A stretch of DNA of 64,000 nt from assembly GCA_005656395.1 (NCBI GenBank), contig SRSI01000060.1:1240001-1304000 (forward strand). The letters run 5' to 3'. Positions 50,437-63,600 of this stretch are shown in pieces. Under the pieces are notes generated by a model. It did no database searches. It was not told where the DNA came from and saw only the letters and a list, made by a program, of their open reading frames with translations. Numbering within the stretch: the stretch's first letter is position 1; each line of letters begins with the position of its first letter. The DNA is from Strongyloides papillosus. Lineage: Eukaryota > Nematoda > Chromadorea > Rhabditida > Strongyloididae. Made by a program: the position numbers and the translations under genes.

Positions 50437-51472
50437 GTTTAGAAGTCTTTTATTTTATTCTAATCACTTTTTATTACTGATTTTTTTAATAATATTTTTA
50501 TTAAGTATTTTTTATGAATAAATTACAACCTTTGTTAAAACAATTTCTTATTTTTATTAAATTTATTTTTAAAATTTTTTAGTAATTGCCACAAAATAGT
50601 AAAATTGATTTATTTTTTTATGGTTTACGGATTTCATTATTTAAAAAATTAAAGTTTTTAAAAAATATTTTTTTAATTTAAACGTATCAGATAAACATTT
50701 CGAAATGATGAAGTCTGAATAATGTCAACTCATGTAAATCTAAAAAATAGTAATTCAATTTATGAATTATTTTTTTTAACTGGTGATTTCATATACCTTT
50801 ATATTGGTTTCATCAAATACGAGTAAACAGAATATCCTATTAAATAATGTAAGTATGGAAAACTTTCCAACACAACAGCCTATTTTTAAACTTATTTATT
50901 CTAGAATTTTAAAGTTTTAATTTCAATTGCAAAAATAAAAATATTGTTAATAAAATATTACTATATATAATGTTGATAATTCGGAAAATAAATGTTTGAT
51001 TAATTTTAATATTGTTAAATGAACTAATAATTTATATAGATATATATTTCAAGGGGCTTCCAATGAAGTTGTAATCAATTTAAATGCAATAAAAATTGTA
51101 TTATTGATAACGAAACTGTTGCAGTATCTTTTTTTATGTATTCATTATATTAAAAATTTTTAGTTTATATATAAAATAAATTTTTTTGCAATATCAAATT
51201 ATTGGATACAAATAACTGGTATATAACATAATTATCAGATAATTGATTTAGTTTGTTAAATTTATCGAAACGTTTATCATAATTATATGACATAAATTTA
51301 GCTTTAGTATATAATCTTTTTATACTCTAGATTTCTATTTATTGAAGTATTTAGAATAAATTAAGTACGAAGTATTCACATTTTTCTCTGCTGCCTTTAA
51401 CAATTTTTATACTTTTAATATATGAATTTTCAAACATGACAGAATTTTGTTTTTTTAAGTATAAAGATTATG
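50437..51472. other. Spacer between mobile elements, nothing seen
   Basis: AT-rich stretch of about 1 kb without a recognisable exon or repeat. Confidence 0.4.
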
Positions 51473-52941
51473 TACAGGGTGGCCCATCTAATTTTTCCCG
51501 GACATTTGCATATATATCTTCGCGTACAGATGAGCTACAAATATAGAATTATAATTATTTTGTAGCTGAAATACATACCATCTTAAATATTTAATTTCTA
51601 TAACGAAATATAGATTCTGGGCCGAGTTATGGACTTTCGAAATTTAGGTTCATTTTTCAACTTCCATCAACTGTTACTTTTTTATATGAGAAATTTTTTT
51701 TATAATTGTAGCAGATTTTGAAAGTGCAAAGTCTTTTGTACTAACCCTCAAAATTACACGAAAATTATTAATCTCTATAAACTATGTTTAATTTTTAAAT
51801 AAATGTTAAAAATATTGATTTTTATTAGAAAATCGATGTTTTTAAAAAATAACATTTTAATCAGATAATTTTTAAAAATGCTTTATTGATATTCTGATAG
51901 AGTAAGCAAAGCTCTATCGAATGAGTATATGACCGTTTTGCGCGAGTGACTTTGAAAGAAGTTATAATTTACCAAAGTCGACTTTTTGACACTTTCATCT
52001 TTCATTTGAAAGTTAAAATACAAATAATACTTTCCCCGATTTTTATGGTATCCTAATAGCAATAATAACACCACTTATCTATATTAGTTTACAGATTATT
52101 ACTTGTTTGTTCGTAAATTGTCTAATGAACTGAAATATTCTTTATCACCCAAATTCAAGAAAAAAATAATTTTTCCAATATTTTCACACCATTTACAATT
52201 ATTTTATACTATTTTTTATAGATATTATTCTGTAAGAACAATTATAATGTGTCTTTTAAATTTTTCGTATATCCACTCATAATTTCATACTCTCTATTTT
52301 TAAAATATGAGCGAGTAATAATCAAAATAGAACAATATTTTAAATGCTTTTGAAAATAAAACATAATCCATACCCGAAAATTTGAAAAAGTTTGACATAT
52401 TTTCTTTTTTTACTAGAATTACTGTAAAAAAAGTCATTTTTTGACTATTCTTAACTTTCTTCAAACTCAATTAAATTTAGTGGTACTATGCTTATCCGAT
52501 AGAGCTTTGCTTACTCTATCAGAATATCAATAAAAATTTTTTAAAAACTACCCGATTAAATTTTTATTCTAAAAAAACATCGATTTTTTTGGCAAAAATC
52601 AAGATTTTTCACTTTTTTTAAAAATTTAACATAGTAGCCGGACTTCAATTTTTATGTAATTTTGGGGATTAGTACAAAAGACCTTGCACTTTTAGAATCT
52701 GCAACAATTAAAAAAAAATCTTTTCAAATAAAAAAGTAACAGTTGATATAAGTTGAAAAATGCACCTAAATTTCGAGAGTCCATAACTCCGCCTAGAATC
52801 CACATTTTTGTTGATATGTAAATAGTTTTAAAATAGCATATATCTCAGCTACCAAATGATTATAATACCATGCTCGTAGCTTATCTGTGTGTGGAGATAT
52901 ATATGCAAATGTCTGGAGAAAATTAGGTAGGCCACCCTGTA
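51473..52941. mobile_element. Long-inverted-repeat (foldback) element, ~1.46 kb
   Basis: The termini are ACAGGGTGGCCCATCTAATT and TTAGGTAGGCCACCCTGT, flanked by TA (51473-51474 and 52940-52941). The arms extend inward over at least 450 bp each (51475-51925 and 52488-52939). They include a perfect 34 bp block around CTGATAGAGTAAGCAAAGCT at about 51886-51919, mirrored at 52497-52530. Weaker complementarity continues toward the centre, so almost the whole element is one large palindrome. No open frame is convincing. Confidence 0.8.
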
Positions 52942-54608
52942 TTAAATTTAAAAAAAAACACAGGAAAAATCTTTTAATATAAACAACTTATATTTATATT
53001 AAGTGGTAGTTAAATACATTATATCTTCTATTTCTTAGTAGAAATTTTGCTTATGAAAATAATTTCAACGAATTCTGAAATTACACAAATTATTATGATT
53101 TAATAAACAAAAATTCAATTCAAGTATTTTTTAGTAATTATAGAATCGTTTTCTCTGTAAGTCATATTTTAGTAGCGATTGTCAAATATTAAAGTAGAAT
53201 TCTTGTATTAAATAAAAGTTAGACATAAATCTCTAGAACTATTAAAACTACATAGACTTTACGTATTATTTTTGAAATTTAATTAATAATTTGCTATATT
53301 TAATTAAAGGTAATATGTTTAAAAGGTGTGAAGAGGATTACAAATGTCTATATAAAAAAAATATCAAAAAATTAATATGTATATTTTTAATATTTATTAC
53401 CCGCACGTGTTTATTTAAAAGCACTAAATCAGGAGATACCAGCAAACTTATTTAATTTTAAAAATAAAAATTTTAAGAGTAATTAAATTATCATAATCTT
53501 TTTGATTAATATTTTAACATAAAAAATATAACAAAATATAAAATTAAATTTTTGTAAAAAAGATTAAAATTTAAATTGCACTATATTTAACAATATTTAA
53601 ATTAAATATATATTTAAGTTTTATTAACAGAATTCTTCTTATTAAATATTTCATTTTGATAAATATATTTTGAACACAAATGAATTAAAATTAGTCTACA
53701 ATTAAAATCTAATTTTTAGATAATAAAATTTTTAGGCATTATATTTTCCTACAGTTTCTAGTTATCTTGTGATAAAAGTTAAGAAAAATTTTTTAAATTA
53801 TAAGATAATTTTTTGTAAGTATTCATAAACAATGTAGTATGTTTTAGTAAAAATTATAAAATCTAATTAAATTTTGTTTATCGTAGTAAAAAACAAATAT
53901 AATAAGAAGCCTCAAACATTTAAAAATTTACAAAGACTTCGATTGGAATTGTAGTTTAAATATTTAAATTCAAAACTTTATTTATATTTTTTAAAATTTT
54001 TTGGGGTATAAATTTATTGTACTTTTTTGTATTTATAAAAGAATTTAAAAGAATTATATTATTTAGGATTTTTAAAAATTCTTTGTTTAAAGAGACTTTA
54101 TAATCTAAGAAAATCAGGTTGCTATCACTTTAAAATCTTTAGAAAATAAGAATACGGTGTTATATTAAAATACTATATAAATTTTGAATTAATTATTAGT
54201 ATCTTTATAATTTGCGCAATATGTAAGTATTGAATGAATGCCTTGGTTTAACATCATTGTTAATGAAATAACTCTCTTTGTAAACGAAAAAATATTATCT
54301 TTTATTAAAATAAAGTATTATATATGATTGCTTTTTTGTTCATATTTAATTATATTTCTTTACAATTCTATACTTTTTTAGTTAATTTTAAGAAATTGTG
54401 CAATTATTTTGAACCGTATTTAATTTATAAATAAATTACCAGTTAAATTAACAATTTTACTCTTTTACTAAAAAGTAATTCATCTAAACATAAAAATTAT
54501 TTTTTATTGAACAAAGTGTTTTTGAGAAAATATGTCACCACGATGTTGAATGATAACGTATTATGATATATCAATAATTAAGCTGTTTTTAAAATTAATT
54601 AAAAAAAA
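52942..54608. other. 3' flank of the giant repeat-protein gene
   Basis: This 1.7 kb AT-rich stretch contains the 3'UTR of the minus-strand giant gene. No other gene was seen. Confidence 0.5.
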
Positions 54609-57600
54609 TTATATAACATTACAATAGTGTTTAACATTCGTTCGAGCTCTTCTCAATGGTGCATTTGTAGTTCTATTATTCTCAGTTTCTGTTTTAAAGT
54701 CATTATCAATGGGTACATCTGTTGTAAATGAATATCTTTGTTCAAAAGAAGTTTTTCCAATTTCTTCAATAGGAGGAAGATCCAAATACAAATTATTTAG
54801 TGATTTATCACGTTCAACAAGACCTGAATTTTGATAGTGTAAACTACTTGGAGGTGGAATTGAAGAAGGAAAATCAAGGTCATATCTTTGAATACGTTGC
54901 ATTGAATAAAGTGGTTCAGTTGAAGCACGAGTTTTATGATCGGAATCTCCTGATAATTCTATTGGAGAATTTCTTACTGCTTGTTCATATTCAAAGCGTC
55001 TTTTAATTTGGTGATTTTCTGGAACAATTGACGATGACTCATGATATCGTTCAATTGATCGGCCATTACGATTATTATTAAATTTGTTTTTAGTAACAAA
55101 GCATTGTGGTCTTGATTCACTCCGTGATCTATGATACAATCTAGAATAATTAATTGGATGATTTAATGGACCTTTATATGAAGGATCTGTTTGTAACATT
55201 ATATCCCTTCTATTTTCGTCTCTCTCAAAAATTCTTGGAGGACTACCTGTAATATGATCATGTATAGCTTTTCCTGTCTCAAGAGAACTCATATAATTTT
55301 TATTGTCATAAGGGGAATTCAAATTACTTATGACAACGTTTTCAGTTGCTGTAGTTTGATTTTGACCATTACGATTAATAGTTGAATTTAACCTTTTAGA
55401 ATATGTAATTGTAGTAGTTTGTGTTATCGTCGTCCAACCCTTATGTCTTCTATGTTTATTTTCAGAAGATCCACGATCATATGTTTCAACGAATTTTTTA
55501 AAGCTTGTATTATCAGTAGATGGTAATTTATAAACATTACCATTCTCTATATTACGAATTGGCGTAGATGATGCCAAGGGTTTAATATTAACTAATTCGC
55601 GATTTCTCATTTTGGCGTCATACTTTCGAAGGTAGACTTCAAATGATGGTGATAATGATCGTGAAGGATGAAGATTGTTATGCAAATTACTATATTCTAC
55701 AGTTGTTGGTAACAAATAGCTGTATGATATATCAGATTGATTTTTGACAACAGATGTAGAGGGAATAGAAGTATCGTAATATGAACTTCGTTCTGAAAAC
55801 AATATTGGTGAATCATCTTTTGAAACAATTTTGAGTGATTTTGGATCAATTGAAATGCCTTGTTGCTTTGATTTATATAAATGAGTAGTATGTGGTTCTG
55901 TAGTTTCATTAGTAGGTGATTTAGTCAAAGGAATTGAATCAGTATATGTGGAGGTAAATTCAACATGTCTCTTGGGTGGTGATGAAGAAGATTTTTCTTT
56001 ACTATTGTAATAGTTAGAGAATTTCAAATCTGATATCATATCATTATTGATAAATTCTTTATTTTTTTCACTTTTATTCGATTGATGCACATTTTGGAAT
56101 GAACTAAAACTATCTGTTATCTTCATTATATTATCAGAATGATTAAATCGAGTAGAAGAATAACCTTCTTTATATGTTGATTGAGGAGATTTATCAGTTT
56201 TATTTCTTATAAATTTAGATTCATCAATATTTTTTTGTTTCCTAATATCAATAGTTTTGGAATCAGCTATAGGAGTTGTTAAATAAACTGATAGTTGCTC
56301 TTTTTTATGATAAATTTTGTTGTCTATTAAACGTGGTTCCATTGGCATACCATCAATTTCCAGATTTTCAGAATAATTATTTCCTTCTTTATTTGTTAAA
56401 TTGTTTTCTTGATCATTAAAGTTCAGAGAAGAAATAAGCTGATTATTTTTAGTAAGTAAAATAGAATCAACATTACAATGTTCATTAGATAATCCTGAGT
56501 TATAAACATCATTTGATATTTCCACATTATATGTCCTATCATTAAACTCTTTTTTTGTTTTTATAGGAACATCACTAAATTTTGAAACAGTTGAATAATA
56601 GCCGATATCATACTTAGAAACACAACTATTTAGTGGTTCATAGTCAAGATCGTTTCTTCTTGACGTTGAATCAATTACACCGGTATATGGTTCAGATACA
56701 GGATAACCTTGGTATTTCTTTTGGAACATTCCGAATATGTCATCTTTAAGATGTTTTCCCTTTTCTAAAAGTGACCCTTTTTGTTCTTTTGTTTCTTTTT
56801 CATCATCAATAACTGGAATTTCCTCTTTTTGGATAAGTTTATCGTAGTATCCAGAAGGTATTTTTTCTACATGTTGTTCCAATGGAACTCCTGATAATTC
56901 TGAGAATGGTTTTGTTTGATCAATTTCACCAGTGTATGGCTCAGATACAGGATAATCTTGATATTTCTTTTGGAACATTCCGAATATGTCGTCTTTAAGA
57001 TGTTTTCCCTTTTCTAAAAGTGACTCTTTTGGTTCTTTTGATTCTTTTTCATCATCAATAACTGGAGTTTCCTCTTTTTGGATAAGTTTATCATAATATC
57101 CAGAAGGTATTTTTTCTACATGTTGTTCCAATGGAACTCCTGATAATTCTGAGAATGGTTTTGTTTGATCAATTTCACCAGTGTATGGTTCAGATACAGG
57201 ATAATCTTGATATTTCTTTTGGAACATTCCGAATATGTCGTCTTTAAGATGTTTTCCCTTTTCTAAAAGTGACTCTTTTGGTTCTTTTGATTCTTTTTCA
57301 TCATCAATAACTGGAGTTTCCTCTTTTTGGATAAGTTTATCGTAGTATCCAGAAGGTATTTTTTCTACATGTTGTTCCAATGGAACTCCTGATAATTCTG
57401 AGAATGGTTTTGTTTGATCCAATTCACCAGTGTATGGCTCAGAATCAATTGGGTAATCTTGAGATTTAACATTAAATATACTGGTGATTTTAGCAAATGT
57501 TCCTTTTTTATCGCCACTATCACTAACTTCTTTCTCGATCTTCTTAGGAGTTTCTTTTGGTTTCTCCAATGTTGTGTAAAAACCAACATCGTATGGTGAA

Positions 57601-60600
57601 ACATATGAATTTAATGGTTCTTGATCAAGGTCATTTTTTCTTGACGTTGAATCAATTTCACCGGTGTATGGCTCAGATACAGGATAATCTTGATATTTCT
57701 TTTGGAACATTCCGAATATGTCGTCTTTAAGATGTTTTCCCTTTTCTAAAAGTGACTCTTTTGGTTCTTTTGATTCTTTTTCATCATCAATAACTGGAGT
57801 TTCCTCTTTTTGGATAAGTTTATCATAATATCCAGAAGGTATTTTTTCTACATGTTGTTCCAATGGAACTCCTGATAATTCTGAGAATGGTTTTGTTTGA
57901 TCAATTTCACCAGTGTATGGTTCAGATACAGGATAATCTTGATATTTCTTTTGGAACATTCCGAATATGTCGTCTTTAAGGTGTTTTCCTTTTTCTAAAA
58001 GTGACTCTTTTGGTTCTTTTTCATCATCAATAACTGGAGTTTCCTCTTTTTGGATAAGTTTATCATAATATCCAGAAGGTATTTTTTCTACATGTTGTTC
58101 CAATGGAACTCCTGATAATTCTGAGAATGGTTTTGTTTGATCCAATTCACCAGTGTATGGCTCAGAATCAATTGGGTAATCTTGAGATTTAACATTAAAT
58201 ATACTGGTGATTTTAGCAAATGTTCCTTTTTTATCGCCACTATCACTAACTTCTTTCTCGATCTTCTTAGGAGTTTCTTTTGGTTTCTCCAATGTTGTGT
58301 AAAAACCAACATCGTATGGTGAAACATATGAATTTAATGGTTCTTGATCAAGGTCATTTTTTCTTGACGTTGAATCAATTTCACCGGTGTATGGCTCAGA
58401 TACAGGATAATCTTGATATTTCTTTTGGAACATTCCGAATATGTCGTCTTTAAGATGTTTTCCCTTTTCTAAAAGTGACTCTTTTGGTTCTTTTGATTCT
58501 TTTTCATCATCAATAACTGGAGTTTCCTCTTTTTGGATAAGTTTATCATAATATCCAGAAGGTATTTTTTCTACATGTTGTTCCAATGGAACTCCTGATA
58601 ATTCTGAGAATGGTTTTGTTTGATCAATTTCACCAGTGTATGGTTCAGATACAGGATAATCTTGATATTTCTTTTGGAACATTCCGAATATGTCGTCTTT
58701 AAGGTGTTTTCCTTTTTCTAAAAGTGACTCTTTTTGTTCTTTTTCATCATCAATAACTGGAGTTTCCTCTTTTTGGATAAGTTTATCGTAGTATCCAGAA
58801 GGTATTTTTTCTACATGTTGTTCCAATGGAACTCCTGATAATTCTGAGAATGGTTTTGTTTGATCTAATTCACCAGTGTATGGTTCAGAATCAATTGGAT
58901 AATCTTGAGATTTAACATTAAATATACTGGTGATTTTAGCAAATGTTCCTTTTTTATCGCCACTATCACTAACTTCTTTCTCGATCTTCTTAGGAGTTTC
59001 TTTTGGTTTCTCCAATGTTGTGTAAAAACCAACATCGTATGGTGAAACATATGAATTTAATGGTTCTTGATCAAGGTCATTTTTTCTTGACGTTGAATCA
59101 ATTTCACCGGTGTATGGTTCAGATACAGGATAATCTTGGTATTTCTTTTGGAACATTCCCAATATGTCATCTTTAAGATGTTTTCCCTTTTCTAAAAGTG
59201 ACTCTTTTGGTTCTTTTTCATCATCAATAACTGGAGTTTCCTCTTTTTGGATAAGTTTATCATAATATCCAGAAGGTATTTTTTCTACATGTTGTTCCAA
59301 TGGAACTCCTGATAATTCTGAGAATGGTTTTGTTTGATCAATTTCACCAGTGTATGGTTCAGATACAGGATAATCTTGATATTTCTTTTGGAACATTCCG
59401 AATATGTCGTCTTTAAGGTGTTTTCCTTTTTCTAAAAGTGACTCTTTTGGTTCTTTTTCATCATCAATAACTGGAGTTTCCTCTTTTTGGATAAGTTTAT
59501 CATAATATCCAGAAGGTATTTTTTCTACATGTTGTTCCAATGGAACTCCTGATAATTCTGAGAATGGTTTTGTTTGATCTAATTCACCAGTGTATGGTTC
59601 AGAATCAATTGGATAATCTTGAGATTTAACATTAAATATACTGGTGATTTTAGCAAATGTTCCTTTTTTATCGCCACTATCACTAACTTCTTTCTCGATC
59701 TTCTTAGGAGTTTCTTTTGGTTTCTCCAATGTTGTGTAAAAACCAACATCGTATGGTGAAACATATGAATTTAATGGTTCTTGATCAAGGTCATTTTTTC
59801 TTGACGTTGAATCAATTTCACCGGTGTATGGTTCAGATACAGGATAATCTTGGTATTTCTTTTGGAACATTCCGAATATGTCATCTTTAAGATGTTTTCC
59901 CTTTTCTAAAAGTGACTCTTTTGGTTCTTTTGATTCTTTTTCATCATCAATAACTGGAGTTTCCTCTTTTTGGATAAGTTTATCATAATATCCAGAAGGT
60001 ATTTTTTCTACATGTTGTTCCAATGGAACTCCTGATAATTCTGAGAATGGTTTTGTTTGATCAATTTCACCAGTGTATGGTTCAGATACAGGATAATCTT
60101 GATATTTCTTTTGGAACATTCCGAATATGTCGTCTTTAAGGTGTTTTCCTTTTTCTAAAAGTGACTCTTTTTGTTCTTTTTCATCATCAATAACTGGAGT
60201 TTCCTCTTTTTGGATAAGTTTATCGTAGTATCCAGAAGGTATTTTTTCTACATGTTGTTCCAATGGAACTCCTGATAATTCTGAGAATGGTTTTGTTTGA
60301 TCCAATTCACCAGTGTATGGCTCAGAATCAATTGGGTAATCTTGAGATTTAACATTAAATATACTGGTGATTTTAGCAAATGTTCCTTTTTTATCGCCAC
60401 TATCACTAACTTCTTTCTCGATCTTCTTAGGAGTTTCTTTTGGTTTCTCCAATGTTGTGTAAAAACCAACATCGTATGGTGAAACATATGAATTTAATGG
60501 TTCTTGATCAAGGTCATTTTTTCTTGACGTTGAATCAATTTCACCGGTGTATGGCTCAGATACAGGATAATCTTGGTATTTCTTTTGGAACATTCCCAAT

Positions 60601-63600
60601 ATGTCATCTTTAAGATGTTTTCCCTTTTCTAAAAGTGACTCTTTTGGTTCTTTTTCATCATCAATAACTGGAGTTTCCTCTTTTTGGATAAGTTTATCAT
60701 AATATCCAGAAGGTATTTTTTCTACATGTTGTTCCAATGGAACTCCTGATAATTCTGAGAATGGTTTTGTTTGATCAATTTCACCAGTGTATGGTTCAGA
60801 TACAGGATAATCTTGATATTTCTTTTGGAACATTCCGAATATGTCGTCTTTAAGGTGTTTTCCTTTTTCTAAAAGTGACTCTTTTGGTTCTTTTTCATCA
60901 TCAATAACTGGAGTTTCCTCTTTTTGGATAAGTTTATCATAATATCCAGAAGGTATTTTTTCTACATGTTGTTCCAATGGAACTCCTGATAATTCTGAGA
61001 ATGGTTTTGTTTGATCTAATTCACCAGTGTATGGTTCAGAATCAATTGGATAATCTTGAGATTTAACATTAAATATACTGGTGATTTTAGCAAATGTTCC
61101 TTTTTTATCGCCACTATCACTAACTTCTTTCTCGATCTTCTTAGGAGTTTCTTTTGGTTTCTCCAATGTTGTGTAAAAACCAACATCGTATGGTGAAACA
61201 TATGAATTTAATGGTTCTTGATCAAGGTCATTTTTTCTTGACGTTGAATCAATTTCACCGGTGTATGGTTCAGATACAGGATAATCTTGGTATTTCTTTT
61301 GGAACATTCCCAATATGTCATCTTTAAGATGTTTTCCCTTTTCTAAAAGTGACTCTTTTGGTTCTTTTTCATCATCAATAACTGGAGTTTCCTCTTTTTG
61401 GATAAGTTTATCATAATATCCAGAAGGTATTTTTTCTACATGTTGTTCCAATGGAACTCCTGATAATTCTGAGAATGGTTTTGTTTGATCAATTTCACCA
61501 GTGTATGGTTCAGATACAGGATAATCTTGATATTTCTTTTGGAACATTCCGAATATGTCGTCTTTAAGGTGTTTTCCTTTTTCTAAAAGTGACTCTTTTT
61601 GTTCTTTTTCATCATCAATAACTGGAGTTTCCTCTTTTTGGATAAGTTTATCGTAGTATCCAGAAGGTATTTTTTCTACATGTTGTTCCAATGGAACTCC
61701 TGATAATTCTGAGAATGGTTTTGTTTGATCTAATTCACCAGTGTATGGTTCAGAATCAATTGGATAATCTTGAGATTTAACATTAAATATACTGGTGATT
61801 TTAGCAAATGTTCCTTTTTTATCGCCACTATCACTAACTTCTTTCTCGATCTTCTTAGGAGTTTCTTTTGGTTTCTCCAATGTTGTGTAAAAACCAACAT
61901 CGTATGGTGAAACATATGAATTTAATGGTTCTTGATCAAGGTCATTTTTTCTTGACGTTGAATCAATTTCACCGGTGTATGGTTCAGATACAGGATAATC
62001 TTGGTATTTCTTTTGGAACATTCCCAATATGTCATCTTTAAGATGTTTTCCCTTTTCTAAAAGTGACTCTTTTGGTTCTTTTTCATCATCAATAACTGGA
62101 GTTTCCTCTTTTTGGATAAGTTTATCATAATATCCAGAAGGTATTTTTTCTACATGTTGTTCCAATGGAACTCCTGATAATTCTGAGAATGGTTTTGTTT
62201 GATCAATTTCACCAGTGTATGGTTCAGATACAGGATAATCTTGATATTTCTTTTGGAACATTCCGAATATGTCGTCTTTAAGGTGTTTTCCTTTTTCTAA
62301 AAGTGACTCTTTTTGTTCTTTTTCATCATCAATAACTGGAGTTTCCTCTTTTTGGATAAGTTTATCGTAGTATCCAGAAGGTATTTTTTCTACATGTTGT
62401 TCCAATGGAACTCCTGATAATTCTGAGAATGGTTTTGTTTGATCTAATTCACCAGTGTATGGTTCAGAATCAATTGGATAATCTTGAGATTTAACATTAA
62501 ATATACTGGTGATTTTAGCAAATGTTCCTTTTTTATCGCCACTATCACTAACTTCTTTCTCGATCTTCTTAGGAGTTTCTTTTGGTTTCTCCAATGTTGT
62601 GTAAAAACCAACATCGTATGGTGAAACATATGAATTTAATGGTTCTTGATCAAGGTCATTTTTTCTTGACGTTGAATCAATTTCACCGGTGTATGGTTCA
62701 GATACAGGATAATCTTGGTATTTCTTTTGGAACATTCCCAATATGTCATCTTTAAGATGTTTTCCCTTTTCTAAAAGTGACTCTTTTGGTTCTTTTTCAT
62801 CATCAATAACTGGAGTTTCCTCTTTTTGGATAAGTTTATCATAATATCCAGAAGGTATTTTTTCTACATGTTGTTCCAATGGAACTCCTGATAATTCTGA
62901 GAATGGTTTTGTTTGATCCAATTCACCAGTGTATGGCTCAGAATCAATTGGGTAATCTTGAGATTTAACATTAAATATACTGGTGATTTTAGCAAATGTT
63001 CCTTTTTTATCGCCACTATCACTAACTTCTTTCTCGATCTTCTTAGGAGTTTCTTTTGGTTTCTCCAATGTTGTGTAAAAACCAACATCGTATGGTGAAA
63101 CATATGAATTTAATGGTTCTTGATCAAGGTCATTTTTTCTTGACGTTGAATCAATTTCACCGGTGTATGGCTCAGATACAGGATAATCTTGATATTTCTT
63201 TTGGAACATTCCGAATATGTCGTCTTTAAGATGTTTTCCCTTTTCTAAAAGTGACTCTTTTGGTTCTTTTGATTCTTTTTCATCATCAATAACTGGAGTT
63301 TCCTCTTTTTGGATAAGTTTATCATAATATCCAGAAGGTATTTTTTCTACATGTTGTTCCAATGGAACTCCTGATAATTCTGAGAATGGTTTTGTTTGAT
63401 CAATTTCACCAGTGTATGGTTCAGATACAGGATAATCTTGATATTTCTTTTGGAACATTCCGAATATGTCGTCTTTAAGGTGTTTTCCTTTTTCTAAAAG
63501 TGACTCTTTTTGTTCTTTTTCATCATCAATAACTGGAGTTTCCTCTTTTTGGATAAGTTTATCGTAGTATCCAGAAGGTATTTTTTCTACATGTTGTTCC

